A stretch of DNA of 64,000 nucleotides from JBBQLG01 sp964251665 (GCA_964251665.1 CAXUKO010000001.1:248001-312000), one strand, 5' to 3'. Shown: positions 50,451 to 59,346, counted from the first letter of the stretch. Translations and numbers: made by a program. Notes: generated by a model not told the origin, from the letters alone.

Positions 50451-51075
50451 GGCGTCGGTCTAAACAGATTTTCAGGTTACGGCGACCATTTTGCAGGTAG
50501 CTTTTCACTTGTTTGAGGTCATAGCCCGTCAGTTGCGCCACTTCCTGGTAGCTTTTTTCCTGTAGGTAAAACAGGTCGAGGCAGGTTTGCTGCGGCTGGG
50601 GCAACGTTTTCAGACATTCGTGCATCTGGGTCAGATTGTGTTCCAGATCCGGTCCGTCCGTATCAGATACCGCAGTGAGCCATTCGGCCAGGGGATGACC
50701 CGCATCGGCGTGCAGCTCATCGTCGGTATCGGCCAGCCCGGTTGCGTTTACATAGACCCGGCGGGCACGGAGCTGCATCAGGCAATAATTGCGGGCTACA
50801 CTGTGGAGCCAGCTGCGAAAGTTTTGTACCTCATGCCGTTTCAAATCGGTAATGAGTTGTTCAAACAATTGCATTACGGCATCTTTGCTCTCGTCCTCAT
50901 CACGGAGGTAATTGAAACAGACGGCGTATACCATGTCGATATGCCGTTCATACAGTTCACCCAGGATCTCCAGATCGCCCGTCGCCTGATAGGCCGCTAC
51001 ATACTCCGCGTCGGAACGAGGGCGTGGAGTACCCGCTGTTATGTGTTTGCGAAACCGTTTGAAGAACATAGGCAA
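50443..51075 (-). CDS. ECF-family RNA polymerase sigma factor
   Basis: A 210-residue sigma factor of the extracytoplasmic-function group. Region 2 is near residues 35-100 (GELYERHIDMVYAVCFNYLR, then AVMQLFEQLITDL, then FRSWLHSVARNYCLMQLRAR). Region 4 is near 150-205 (LPQPQQTCLDLFYLQEKSYQEVAQLTG then YDLKQVKSYLQNGRRNLK), with the helix-turn-helix. An acidic linker of about 40 residues lies between them. It is followed directly by the anti-sigma-like gene and is divergent from the PorE-like gene at 51.7 kb, a possible target. Confidence 0.93.
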   Translation of the reverse strand: MPMFFKRFRKHITAGTPRPRSDAEYVAAYQATGDLEILGELYERHIDMVYAVCFNYLRDEDESKDAVMQLFEQLITDLKRHEVQNFRSWLHSVARNYCLMQLRARRVYVNATGLADTDDELHADAGHPLAEWLTAVSDTDGPDLEHNLTQMHECLKTLPQPQQTCLDLFYLQEKSYQEVAQLTGYDLKQVKSYLQNGRRNLKICLDRRHD

Positions 51076-51677
51076 AACCAGACTTACCCCTTATACGTAG
51101 CTATGATGCCAACAGATACCGTTTTCCATAAACCCGACCCGCCGAAATTAACCGGGTGACATAGAAACCGCAAAACAGTCAAAACGATCAGTATGATGGA
51201 TAAGTCATTTCGTCGTTGGCATGGTTTATGATAAATCCGTCTCCTTGTTACTGATTGATGAAAATAGTAAATATTGGTATCCTGAAGGGCTTTCCGCATC
51301 ACCAGAGCTTTACAAACTACAGATCAGGCACTAAACTACCTGCAAAACAGGGGTTGGCATGAATTTCGTCCATGCCGTTACTAAACTGTGTATCAAGAAC
51401 CCGGTTCAGCGGTTTGCTGAAAACCGGCTGTTCAGAACACGTTCGTTTGTTCATATGGTTAACAGTACCAGCAGCCGCTGCGTTACTTCAGGCACCAGAC
51501 AGGCGGGATACTTATACCGGGTAAATCAAAAATGAGCGAACGGCTATCGCCAATTGCAGCGTATCCGGCCAGCTAAAGAACGTATTCGCTTTGGAACGCT
51601 GGTCATTATGGGGAATATAAACTTAACAAAGTCGTTTGGTCGGCCGCTGGCATACAACGCACCGTACGTGAGAACTT
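51076..51677. other. 602-bp intergenic region between the sigma operon and the PorE-like gene
   Basis: No reading frame with coding character was seen. It contains a hairpin with a two-base bulge (CCGGTTCAGC / GCTGAAAACCGG, 51401-51427), a 6-bp inverted repeat GGCATG / CATGCC (51356-51376), and the repeated short string ACTAAACT. No exact TAnnTTTG box was found. It is long enough for both divergent promoters plus a small RNA or a decayed gene, but nothing shows either. Confidence 0.4.
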
Positions 51678-54134
51678 ATGAATTTTTGGCAAAAATGGAT
51701 CAGTATTAACATCCTGTGGCTGGGCAGTTTTGGGGCCTGGGCACAGGTAGACTCGCTGGTGCAGCAGGCGGACCGGCTCACGGGGTGGCGGGCCTACGGA
51801 CGTGCTATTGAGTTATACACGCAGTTACTCGCCAAAAAAGCCAGCATGACCGTGGCCCAACAGGCCGCAGTGCAGGCCGGACTGGCCAATGCCTATCAGC
51901 AGGTGGGCGACATGACGAAAGCCGAGCGCGTATACCACGACTGGCTCGAAAGTGGCGTCGAATTTAAACCGAAATCCATGCTGCTGTACGCGCAGGCGCT
52001 GGCCAGTAACGGGAAGTTTAAGGAAGCTCAGACCATGTATGAGCGTTACCTGAGCCTGAAAGAAAAGACGCCTGTCCGTTCGGCGAGTGCCATTCCGGCA
52101 GGGCCGCTGACTAAACCAGCGGGGAGCGGTAATCCGGCGCAGCCCGCCCGGTATCGGCTGGATGTGCTGGGCATCGACACGGATAACGAAGAGTTTAGCC
52201 CCGCCTATTATAAAAACGGACTGGTCTACGTATCGGGCAGTAAAGGCGGTTCGTCTATCGAGACCAGTGGAAGCGGTGGTGGATCGGGGTACCTTGATCT
52301 GGTCTATGTGCCCGACCGTAGTCAGCTTAAAGTTAAATCAACAATCAGTGCCGATGGGGTAGAAACGAAGGTTAACCCGGAGTCTTTCCGCGACAGCGAT
52401 AGCCGCCGAATAGGCAGCGATGATTATACCCGCCCAACGGCGAACGACTCGCGCACGGTGCCAAATTTTGCGGGCGGCATCAACATCACCGAAGGCTTAG
52501 GGTACGAAGCCCGGTCCGTGAATCCGGCGCAGCAGTTCAGTAAGTCCCTGAATACGCGTTACCACGAAGGACCGGCTACGTTTTCGAGCGATGGCCGCCG
52601 GATTATTTTTACCCGCAATAATACGACCGGTGGGCGTGCCCGCAAGAGTGCCGAAGGGGTTACTAAACTTAAACTCTACACGGCCGAACAACAGAACGGG
52701 ACGTGGATGAACGTAACGGAGTTCCCCTACAACAGTGATGAGTACTCAGTGGGTCACCCAACCCTGAGCAAAGACGATCAGCTGCTGATTTTCGCGTCGG
52801 ATATTCCGGGTGGCTTTGGCGGTACAGACCTCTATTATAGCCGCTGGGAGAACGGGCAGTGGTCTACCCCCATCACGCTGGGCAACACCATCAATACCAA
52901 AGGCAACGAATTGTTTCCGTTCATCGACGAAAGCGGTAATCTTTACTTCTCTTCCGACGGCCGTCCGGGCCTGGGCGGGCTTGATTTGTTTTATGCCGCA
53001 CTCAATGGTACAACCGTGCAATCGGTCGATCATTTAGACGCGCCCATTAATTCGCCCCAGGACGATTTCGGCATCATCACCGATGGCATGCGCCGGGGTG
53101 GCTATTTCAGCAGCAGCCGGGCGGGGAGCGACGATATTTTCCGGTTCATACGCGAAAGCTCGCTGTATGGCTGTCGCAATCTGGCCATCCGGCTTTACGA
53201 TACCGACACCGACGAACCGCTCGACAGCGTTACCGTTGAGGTGAAGGCCAATGGCGAAGGACGGGCCGATCAGCAGCTCGTTACTGACCGGAATGGCCTG
53301 CTGCAACTCTGTCTGGACGCCGATAATGATTTTATGTTCCGGGCGGCTCGCGACGGCTACATCAACAGCACAATTGGTTTCTCGACCCGTTTTCTGACGG
53401 ACGACCAGCCCTCCCGACTCGAAATTGGCCTGAGCAAGCCAACGGCCATTATCGATACGCTGCAACCCATTATCACCCGGGAACCGGGTACTGGCCTGAC
53501 CCGGTCGCGGGTGCGGGGCTCCGTTGTGAGCGACCGCGACCGACGTCCTATTGAAGGGGTGCTGGTTAAGCTCAAGAACGAGTGCAACGGCCAGGTCATG
53601 TCGACCACAACCGGACCGGATGGCAGCTATACCTTTAACATCACGGAAGGCTGTGATTATACGCTGATTGCCTCGAAGGAGAAGTACGGCACCAATATGA
53701 GCCGGATCAAAAAGCTGCCCCAGAAGTCGAAGCCAAAAGAGGTGGCCGCTGACCTGCACATGCTCAGCGTGGGCGACATCGTAACCATCGATAATATTTA
53801 TTACGACCTCGACCGAACGACGTTGCGGGCCGATGCCTCCCGCGAACTGGATAAACTCGTAACCACCATGCGCCGGTATCCAACGTTAGTAATCGAGATT
53901 CGGTCGCATACCGACAGCCGGGGCGATGCCAATTATAACCGGGATTTATCAACGCGCCGGGCCAGAGCGGTAGCGGCTTACTTAGTATCAAAGGGAATCA
54001 GCAAGCGACGTATTGCAGCCGTTGGCCTGGGTGAGTCGATGCTGGTCAATAACTGTGTCGACGGCGTTATCTGTACCGAAGCCGAGCATCAGCGCAACCG
54101 CCGGACGGAGTTCAAGGTGCTGGCGATAAAGTAG
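51678..54134 (+). CDS. PorE-like outer-membrane-associated protein: TPR, PD40 propeller, regulatory fold and OmpA domain
   Basis: An 818-residue protein with a signal peptide (SINILWLGSFGAWAQ) but no lipobox. TPR-type helices run to about residue 135 (RAYGRAIELYTQLLAKKASM). PD40 propeller blades follow (about 160-490), with an insertion of about 80 residues rich in Ser, Gly and Asp between blades. A carboxypeptidase-regulatory-like repeat pair (about 500-680) precedes the OmpA domain (YYDLDRTTLRADASRELDK, SHTDSRGDANYNRD). The plan is as in the 664-residue protein at 23.2 kb, but longer. Divergent from an ECF sigma/anti-sigma pair. A T9SS or envelope-anchoring role is inference. Confidence 0.88.
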   Translation: MNFWQKWISINILWLGSFGAWAQVDSLVQQADRLTGWRAYGRAIELYTQLLAKKASMTVAQQAAVQAGLANAYQQVGDMTKAERVYHDWLESGVEFKPKSMLLYAQALASNGKFKEAQTMYERYLSLKEKTPVRSASAIPAGPLTKPAGSGNPAQPARYRLDVLGIDTDNEEFSPAYYKNGLVYVSGSKGGSSIETSGSGGGSGYLDLVYVPDRSQLKVKSTISADGVETKVNPESFRDSDSRRIGSDDYTRPTANDSRTVPNFAGGINITEGLGYEARSVNPAQQFSKSLNTRYHEGPATFSSDGRRIIFTRNNTTGGRARKSAEGVTKLKLYTAEQQNGTWMNVTEFPYNSDEYSVGHPTLSKDDQLLIFASDIPGGFGGTDLYYSRWENGQWSTPITLGNTINTKGNELFPFIDESGNLYFSSDGRPGLGGLDLFYAALNGTTVQSVDHLDAPINSPQDDFGIITDGMRRGGYFSSSRAGSDDIFRFIRESSLYGCRNLAIRLYDTDTDEPLDSVTVEVKANGEGRADQQLVTDRNGLLQLCLDADNDFMFRAARDGYINSTIGFSTRFLTDDQPSRLEIGLSKPTAIIDTLQPIITREPGTGLTRSRVRGSVVSDRDRRPIEGVLVKLKNECNGQVMSTTTGPDGSYTFNITEGCDYTLIASKEKYGTNMSRIKKLPQKSKPKEVAADLHMLSVGDIVTIDNIYYDLDRTTLRADASRELDKLVTTMRRYPTLVIEIRSHTDSRGDANYNRDLSTRRARAVAAYLVSKGISKRRIAAVGLGESMLVNNCVDGVICTEAEHQRNRRTEFKVLAIK

Positions 54135-54235
54135 TCGGTAAGGTGGTAAGTCAGTAAGTAGGCGACTTCACTTAAGATAGTAAGTTATTAACTTGCCGAC
54201 TTAGGCGAGGCCGCTTACCGACTTACCACTACTTT
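54128..54235. repeat. Imperfect palindromic element filling the gap before ispE
   Basis: Outer arms AAAGTAG / CTACTTT and the following TGGTAAGTCAGTAAG / CTTACCGACTTACCA pair across the gap, with one 9-base insertion on the left. The inside is made of variants of a TAAGTCGGTAAG-like unit in both orientations. It starts within the stop of the PorE-like gene and ends 1 base before the ispE ATG. Confidence 0.65.
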
Positions 54236-54236
54236 A

Positions 54237-55049
54237 ATGCTTACGTTTCCCAACTGTAAAATCAACATTGGTCTGCAAATCACCGAAAAGCGGGCCGATG
54301 GATTTCATAACCTGCTGTCGTGTTTTTATCCGGTTGGCTGGAGCGATGCGCTGGAGATTGTTCCGGCCGATACTGTTGCGTTCACGACCAGTGGACTACC
54401 CATTCCCGGCGACCCAATAGCCAAAAATCTTTGTGTTAAAGCGTATGAGTTACTAAAGGCTGATTATGCTTTACCGCCCGTAGCCATGCACCTCCACAAA
54501 ATAGTCCCGATTGGGGCTGGGCTGGGGGGGGGGTCAGCGGATGCTGCGTTTGCACTGCGCCTGCTGAATGATCAGTTTTCACTTAGTCTGACCGTGTCGG
54601 AGTTGGAAACCTACGCCCGGCAACTGGGCAGCGACTGCGCTTTTTTTATCCGGAACCAGCCCGTGTATGGTATCGAAAAGGGCGACGTGTTTGAGCCTGT
54701 TTCTATCGACCTGACAGGGTATTACATTGTATTGGTGTATCCCAGTCTGGCTATCTCAACAGCCGAAGCCTACCGTGGCGTCCGGCCCCGCAGGCCTGAA
54801 GTGCCCCTGCGCGAGTTGTTGCAGGCTCCCGTAACCGAATGGCGGCATACGGTGCATAATGACTTTGAAGACAGTTTGTTTCCGGCCTATCCACAGTTAG
54901 CCAGCCTGAAAGCGCAACTCTACGAGGCCGGTGCCCTTTATGCCAGTATGACGGGTTCCGGTTCAACGGTGTACGGCATTTTCCGGCATCCAGTCGATTT
55001 ACCAAACCAAATGATACCCTATAGCGTTTGGCAGGGAAGTATGTCATGA
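54237..55049 (+). CDS. ispE: 4-diphosphocytidyl-2-C-methyl-D-erythritol kinase
   Basis: A 270-residue GHMP kinase of the non-mevalonate isoprenoid pathway. The N-terminus LTFPNCKINIGLQITEKRAD has the conserved Lys/Asn. The ATP-binding glycine loop is IVPIGAGLGGGSADAAFALR near residue 88. The C-terminal motif is ASMTGSGSTVYGIF near 240. It lies 1 kb before a polyprenyl synthase gene that uses the products of this pathway. The glycine loop is encoded with a run of ten G (54524-54533), a likely slippage site. Confidence 0.95.
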   Translation: MLTFPNCKINIGLQITEKRADGFHNLLSCFYPVGWSDALEIVPADTVAFTTSGLPIPGDPIAKNLCVKAYELLKADYALPPVAMHLHKIVPIGAGLGGGSADAAFALRLLNDQFSLSLTVSELETYARQLGSDCAFFIRNQPVYGIEKGDVFEPVSIDLTGYYIVLVYPSLAISTAEAYRGVRPRRPEVPLRELLQAPVTEWRHTVHNDFEDSLFPAYPQLASLKAQLYEAGALYASMTGSGSTVYGIFRHPVDLPNQMIPYSVWQGSMS

Positions 55050-55095
55050 CGATTGACCTGGCTATTCCCCACGTAACGGGACGATTATTGATGAA

Positions 55096-55707
55096 ATGAG
55101 TAGTTTTTTCACCAAACGGCGGGAGCCGTTCCGGTTTATGGTCTGGCTGGGTATCGCGGGGAGCGTGATGCTGTTCACCATTTTATTGGCGGCTTATGTC
55201 GTTCGGAAAACCAGACCGGGTTGGGTTGATGCGCCCCTGCCCAACACCTTTATTCTGAGTACGGTCGTTATTCTGCTGAGCAGCCTGACGCTGCACAACG
55301 CCAACAACGCGTTTCGGCAGGAGCATTTCCCGACTTACCGGTCGTATATGGCTACGACGCTCGTACTCGGTACCCTGTTTATCCTGTTACAGGTCTGGGG
55401 CTGGCGGCAGATGCTCACCGCCGGGGTGCGTCTGGAGGGAAATCCGGCGGGCGGGTTTGTTTACATCATCTCCGGGGTTCACCTGCTGCATATTCTGGTT
55501 GGCCTGATCTTTCTGGTCATTGCGCTGGTCGAAGCACTCCGCCGACGGCAGTACGTGGATTCGTTTGTGTACAGTGTGAACCCGCCTAACCAGCTTAAGA
55601 TAAAACTAATCACGCTTTACTGGCATTTTGTGGATGTACTTTGGGTGGGTCTGTTCCTGTTTCTGCTGATTCATCACGGGGTCAATCTGCGTACACTCAT
55701 TCAGTAA
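55096..55707 (+). CDS. Heme-copper oxidase subunit III
   Basis: A 203-residue membrane protein with five predicted helices, as in short (quinol-oxidase-type or cytochrome-c-oxidase) subunit III. Motifs are FRFMVWLGIAGSVMLFTILL near residue 13, ISGVHLLHILVGLIFLVIAL near 130 and LYWHFVDVLWVGLFLFLLIH near 173. The His and Glu/Asp of these helices are family-conserved. No subunit I or II gene is in the window, so this is either part of a longer operon elsewhere or an isolated copy. It lies between ispE and a polyprenyl synthase gene. Confidence 0.88.
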   Translation: MSSFFTKRREPFRFMVWLGIAGSVMLFTILLAAYVVRKTRPGWVDAPLPNTFILSTVVILLSSLTLHNANNAFRQEHFPTYRSYMATTLVLGTLFILLQVWGWRQMLTAGVRLEGNPAGGFVYIISGVHLLHILVGLIFLVIALVEALRRRQYVDSFVYSVNPPNQLKIKLITLYWHFVDVLWVGLFLFLLIHHGVNLRTLIQ

Positions 55708-55819
55708 GGAAATGGTACGGATAGGCGGGCATCCGTGTTTTTGCGTATTTTTGAGCCAAACCCAACGGACTGCCCCCAGCGGGGTACCTGCACCCACCCA
55801 TGCGGGGCCAACCCAACCA

Positions 55820-56791
55820 ATGAATCCAGCTATTTTCGTCGACGCCCTCCAAAACGAACTGCAACAAACGGCCTACGGCCAGCACCCCCCCGAACTTTAC
55901 GATCCGATTCGCTATATCATGAGTCTGGGCGGAAAACGCATGCGCCCGCTCATGACACTCATGGCTGCGTACCTGTTTTCCGACGACTGGCAGAAAGCCA
56001 TAAAACCAGCCCTGGCCGTGGAAGTGTTTCACAACTTCACGCTCATGCATGACGATATTATGGATCAGGCGCCCCTGCGCCGGGGTCAGCCAACGGTACA
56101 CGAAAAATGGAACCCAAACACCGCTATCCTCTCCGGCGATGTGATGCTGGTGAATGCGTATGAACTGCTGGCGGATATTGAAACGCCGTATCTCCGCCGG
56201 GTACTGAACCGCTTTAATCGGGTAGCCGCCGAAGTCTGCGAAGGACAGCAACTCGACATGAATTTTGAAACCCGCTGGGACGTCACCGAAGCTGAATACA
56301 TCGGCATGATCAAACTCAAAACGTCGGTACTGCTGGGGTTCGCGCTTGAACTGGGCGGGATTCTGGCCGGGGCGGATGAGCATTCAACCAATCACCTGCG
56401 CGAAGGGGGCATTAATATCGGAATCGGCTTTCAGCTAAAAGATGATCTGCTGGATGTGTACGGCGATCCGGCTAAGTTTGGCAAGCAGGTGGGGGGCGAT
56501 ATTATTGCCAATAAAAAAACCTTTTTGCTCATCGAAGCCCTCGAACAGGCCGACGAAGCCCATAAAAGCCAGTTGATTCACTGGCTGAACGTAACCGACT
56601 TCGACAAAGCGGAGAAGGTACAGGCCGTTACGAAGATTTACGACGAGTTGGGCATCCGTCAGATCACGGAGAGCCGGATTGCCGATTATTTTGGGCGTGG
56701 ATTCGCTAATTTTGATGAAGTTCGGGCTGAGCCATCCCGCAAAAATCTGTTGCTCGATTTTGCCCGTCAGCTCGTTGAGCGGGAGAGCTAA
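55820..56791 (+). CDS. Short-chain polyprenyl (farnesyl/geranylgeranyl) diphosphate synthase
   Basis: A 323-residue isoprenyl synthase. The start is MNPAIFVDALQNELQQTAYG; the upstream 36 codons are rejected. The first Asp-rich motif is in LMHDDIMDQAPLRRGQPTVH near residue 77 and the second in GFQLKDDLLDVYGDP near 213. GGKRMRPLMTLMAAYLF is the usual basic segment. The residues before the first motif (VEVFHNFTLMHDD) set product length; a C15-C20 product is the best guess. The rhomboid gene follows 11 bp later. Confidence 0.9.
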   Translation: MNPAIFVDALQNELQQTAYGQHPPELYDPIRYIMSLGGKRMRPLMTLMAAYLFSDDWQKAIKPALAVEVFHNFTLMHDDIMDQAPLRRGQPTVHEKWNPNTAILSGDVMLVNAYELLADIETPYLRRVLNRFNRVAAEVCEGQQLDMNFETRWDVTEAEYIGMIKLKTSVLLGFALELGGILAGADEHSTNHLREGGINIGIGFQLKDDLLDVYGDPAKFGKQVGGDIIANKKTFLLIEALEQADEAHKSQLIHWLNVTDFDKAEKVQAVTKIYDELGIRQITESRIADYFGRGFANFDEVRAEPSRKNLLLDFARQLVERES

Positions 56792-56802
56792 ACCAACCCA
56801 TT

Positions 56803-57423
56803 ATGTCTATTACCCTCGCTCTGATTGTTATTACCTGCCTGATCAGTTTCTACGCGCTTAATAACAGCACGTTTCTGGAAAGCTGGATGATGAACCCCTA
56901 CAAAGTCGTTCAGAAAGGCCAGTATTATCGGCTGCTGACCTCCGGCTTTATTCATGCTGACTTCGGGCATCTGTTCTTCAATATGTTCAGTTTCTACTTT
57001 TTCGGGAGTCAGATCGAACTGGTGTTTACCGAACTATTTGGTGGTCAGGCGGCTGTTTACCTTGTGCTGTTTTACCTGGCAGGCATTATTATTTCCGACA
57101 TTCCGACTTTACTAAAACACAAAAACGATTCCGGTTATAATTCGCTGGGCGCATCGGGGGGCGTTTCGTCGGTGATTTTCGCGGCTATTCTGTTTTTTCC
57201 ACTCAACAAAATTTACCTGTACGGCATCATTGGTTTTCCCGGTTTCGTCTTCGGTATTCTGTACCTCGGCTACTCGGTGTACGAATCACGGCGGGGCGCG
57301 GGCTTTATTAATCACGATGCTCACTTATACGGCGCACTGTTCGGAATCATTTTTATGGCGGCCGTGTACCCCCCCGTCGTGCCGGAGTTTTTCGCGCAGA
57401 TTGCCAACTGGCGTATATTCTGA
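56803..57423 (+). CDS. Rhomboid-family intramembrane serine protease
   Basis: A 206-residue membrane protein with about six helices. The catalytic Ser lies in the GASGG of NSLGASGGVSSVIFAAILFF near residue 120. The His is in the last helix (INHDAHLYGALFGIIF near 168). The conserved TSGFIHADFGHLFFNMFSFY near residue 48 is helix 2. The substrate is unknown. It is followed by the LytTR gene after 2 bp. Confidence 0.92.
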   Translation: MSITLALIVITCLISFYALNNSTFLESWMMNPYKVVQKGQYYRLLTSGFIHADFGHLFFNMFSFYFFGSQIELVFTELFGGQAAVYLVLFYLAGIIISDIPTLLKHKNDSGYNSLGASGGVSSVIFAAILFFPLNKIYLYGIIGFPGFVFGILYLGYSVYESRRGAGFINHDAHLYGALFGIIFMAAVYPPVVPEFFAQIANWRIF

Positions 57424-57425
57424 TT

Positions 57426-58289
57426 ATGCTCCGCCTGCTCGACCAGCCCTATCCCAGCCAGGATTCACCGCGTCGGCAGTGGATCAAGGCGGCTTGTATG
57501 GGGGTATTTATCGGTGTATTTCTGATGACGTTTCAGCCATTCGGCATGGAGAGTTGGCATACGCCTGATAAACTACTGAAGTTGTTTGGGTTCGGGATAA
57601 TTACCTTCATCGTCACTGGGTCGAGTTTCACGGTCTGGGGATGGTTATTTCCCCGCCAGTTTTCGGATGCTCACTGGACTGTTGGACGCGAAATCCTGCT
57701 TGTACTGGTCAATATTCTGATCATTGCCATTGCCAACCGGCTTTATCTAGCCTGGTTATTAGACGAATGGGTGGGCATTATGTCGTGGCTGAACATGATC
57801 CTGGTTACCTTCCTGATTGGTATTTTCCCGACGGCAGGGTCAGTCGTCGCGAACTACATCGTTCAACTCCGTAAGTACACCCGTCAGGCGGCTGAGTTGC
57901 CCGCGCATCCACTTGTTGTTCCCGCTAATCCCGCTGATGAGCCGGTTCCGGTGCTGACGCTTACGGCGGAAAACGAAAAGGAAACGCTGACGCTGGCACC
58001 CACTGACATTCTCTTCATCGAATCCAGCGACAACTACTGCACTGTCGTTTATCAGCAGCATGGGCGGCCGAATAAGGTGTTGTTACGGAGTAGCCTGAGC
58101 CGGTTGGAACGACAGATTCAACGGCCACATATCGTCCGGTGCCATCGCTCCTTCGTCGTTAACCTTGATCAGGTCGGGCGGGTAACGGGCAATGCGCAGG
58201 GATACAAACTCCACCTGGTTGATGAGCAGTTTACGGTGCCCGTTGCGCGGCAGTACAACGATTCGCTGGTGGCGCAGTTGAAGAATTGA
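57426..58289 (+). CDS. Membrane-anchored LytTR-family DNA-binding protein
   Basis: A 287-residue protein with four helices in the first 160 residues and a C-terminal LytTR domain (about 180-287). The LytTR part has LAPTDILFIESSDNYCTVVY, then SSLSRLERQ near 225, and RCHRSFVVNLDQVGRVTGNA near 240, the usual pattern of DNA contact and strand repeats. No response-regulator receiver domain and no histidine kinase gene lie next to it; in Bacteroidota this form is common and is probably membrane-bound. It starts 2 bases after the rhomboid stop, so a rhomboid-controlled release of the regulator is possible (inference). Confidence 0.9.
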   Translation: MLRLLDQPYPSQDSPRRQWIKAACMGVFIGVFLMTFQPFGMESWHTPDKLLKLFGFGIITFIVTGSSFTVWGWLFPRQFSDAHWTVGREILLVLVNILIIAIANRLYLAWLLDEWVGIMSWLNMILVTFLIGIFPTAGSVVANYIVQLRKYTRQAAELPAHPLVVPANPADEPVPVLTLTAENEKETLTLAPTDILFIESSDNYCTVVYQQHGRPNKVLLRSSLSRLERQIQRPHIVRCHRSFVVNLDQVGRVTGNAQGYKLHLVDEQFTVPVARQYNDSLVAQLKN

Positions 58290-58452
58290 AGTCAGAATCC
58301 CTTCCCAAACGTCTCAAACGCCGGATTACATTGCCAAATGCCCCAAAAGGTTGCGGTTCGTCCCATTGTCGGGCGGAGTGAAAAAAGTTACTGTACGTTT
58401 GTCTCATCGAACGGCGCCTGTCAACGTGCCGCTCCGGCAAACTCCTACAGCT

Positions 58453-59193
58453 ATGGTATCCTTTCACGCAGTTAACCTGATTATTCACATTGTTTGTGGT
58501 TTCACTTCGCTCACCGTGGGCGTTATCCCGATGATTGCTCAGAAAGGCGGGAAACTACACCGACTGTCCGGGAGCGTATTTTTCTGGGCTATGTTTGGCG
58601 TCTTCGTTACAGCAACGCTCTCCTGGATTCAGGCTCCCGAACGGCCTTTCCTGCAATTTTTGCTGATGATTGGCTTTTTCAGTTTTCACATGGCGCTTAC
58701 GGGTGTGCGAACCCTCCGCATGAAAAAAACGGCCGATAAGCCGGTTCGCTTGGATTGGATTGTAGCAGGGATTGCTATGGTCAGCGGAACCGCATCAATC
58801 TTATTCGGTAGCTGGCAGATTTACACTGCGCTGACTTCGGCGCATATGTTTCCTTTCTTCAGCATTCTTTATCTGGTGTTTGGTGCTGCTTTTCTGCGCA
58901 ACGGACAAATGGACTGGTGGCTATACAGCGGCCGGGTGCAGGCAGAAAAAATGCACTGGTTTTATCACCACATCACCCGAATGGTGGGGGCATACATTGC
59001 CTCGTTTACTGCCTTCTGCGTCGTCAATGGGGATAAAATTCCGCTGCCCTCACTGCTTGTCTGGACCCTGCCGGGAGCTATTGGCGGTATCTTCATCGCC
59101 CGGACAATTCGATACTACAAACGCAAATTGGATGGTAAAGCCCCCTTAGTGGATAAAGTGTCCGGTACTACACGATTGTCTTTCGGAAAATAG
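58453..59193 (+). CDS. DUF2306-like membrane protein
   Basis: A 246-residue protein with about seven helices. The start is MVSFHAVNLIIHIVCGFTSL; the upstream in-frame stretch of 34 codons is rejected. The conserved segment PMIAQKGGKLHRLSGSVFFW near residue 25 and the later His-rich KMHWFYHHITRMVGAYIASF near 175 are of DUF2306 type. Its role is unknown. A terminator follows. Confidence 0.8.
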   Translation: MVSFHAVNLIIHIVCGFTSLTVGVIPMIAQKGGKLHRLSGSVFFWAMFGVFVTATLSWIQAPERPFLQFLLMIGFFSFHMALTGVRTLRMKKTADKPVRLDWIVAGIAMVSGTASILFGSWQIYTALTSAHMFPFFSILYLVFGAAFLRNGQMDWWLYSGRVQAEKMHWFYHHITRMVGAYIASFTAFCVVNGDKIPLPSLLVWTLPGAIGGIFIARTIRYYKRKLDGKAPLVDKVSGTTRLSFGK

Positions 59194-59216
59194 CTACAAA
59201 TAGACGTTTGTCATAG

Positions 59217-59240
59217 AACCGCCCTGATCGGCGGTTTTTT
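59217..59240 (+). terminator. Terminator after the DUF2306-like gene
   Basis: AACCGCC / GGCGGTT stem with a six-base loop followed by six T. Confidence 0.8.
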
Positions 59241-59256
59241 CATGGCTCAAAAACAG

Positions 59257-59294
59257 TATGCATGCATAATACTTCTCGAAAAAGTGTAATTTTG
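59257..59294 (+). promoter_or_regulatory. Candidate promoter with palindromic operator of the MarR regulator gene
   Basis: TATGCATGCATA (59257-59268) is a perfect 12-bp palindrome, within AGTATGCATGCATAATACT. Eighteen bases later stands TAATTTTG (59287-59294), an exact -7 box match; the ATG is 52 bases further. The palindrome covers the -33 region, a typical place for a MarR-dimer site. Autoregulation is inferred. Confidence 0.5.
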
Positions 59295-59346
59295 TCTATC
59301 AGCCTGCCCTCATACTGCTCGGAGTGAAGCTGGCCGCGACACAACC

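Noticed and set aside
53034..53759. A 241-codon open frame on the minus strand
   Set aside because: Antisense to the PorE-like gene; no start context or domain.
55697..56383. A 228-codon open frame on the minus strand
   Set aside because: Antisense to the polyprenyl synthase gene, whose active-site motifs are clear.
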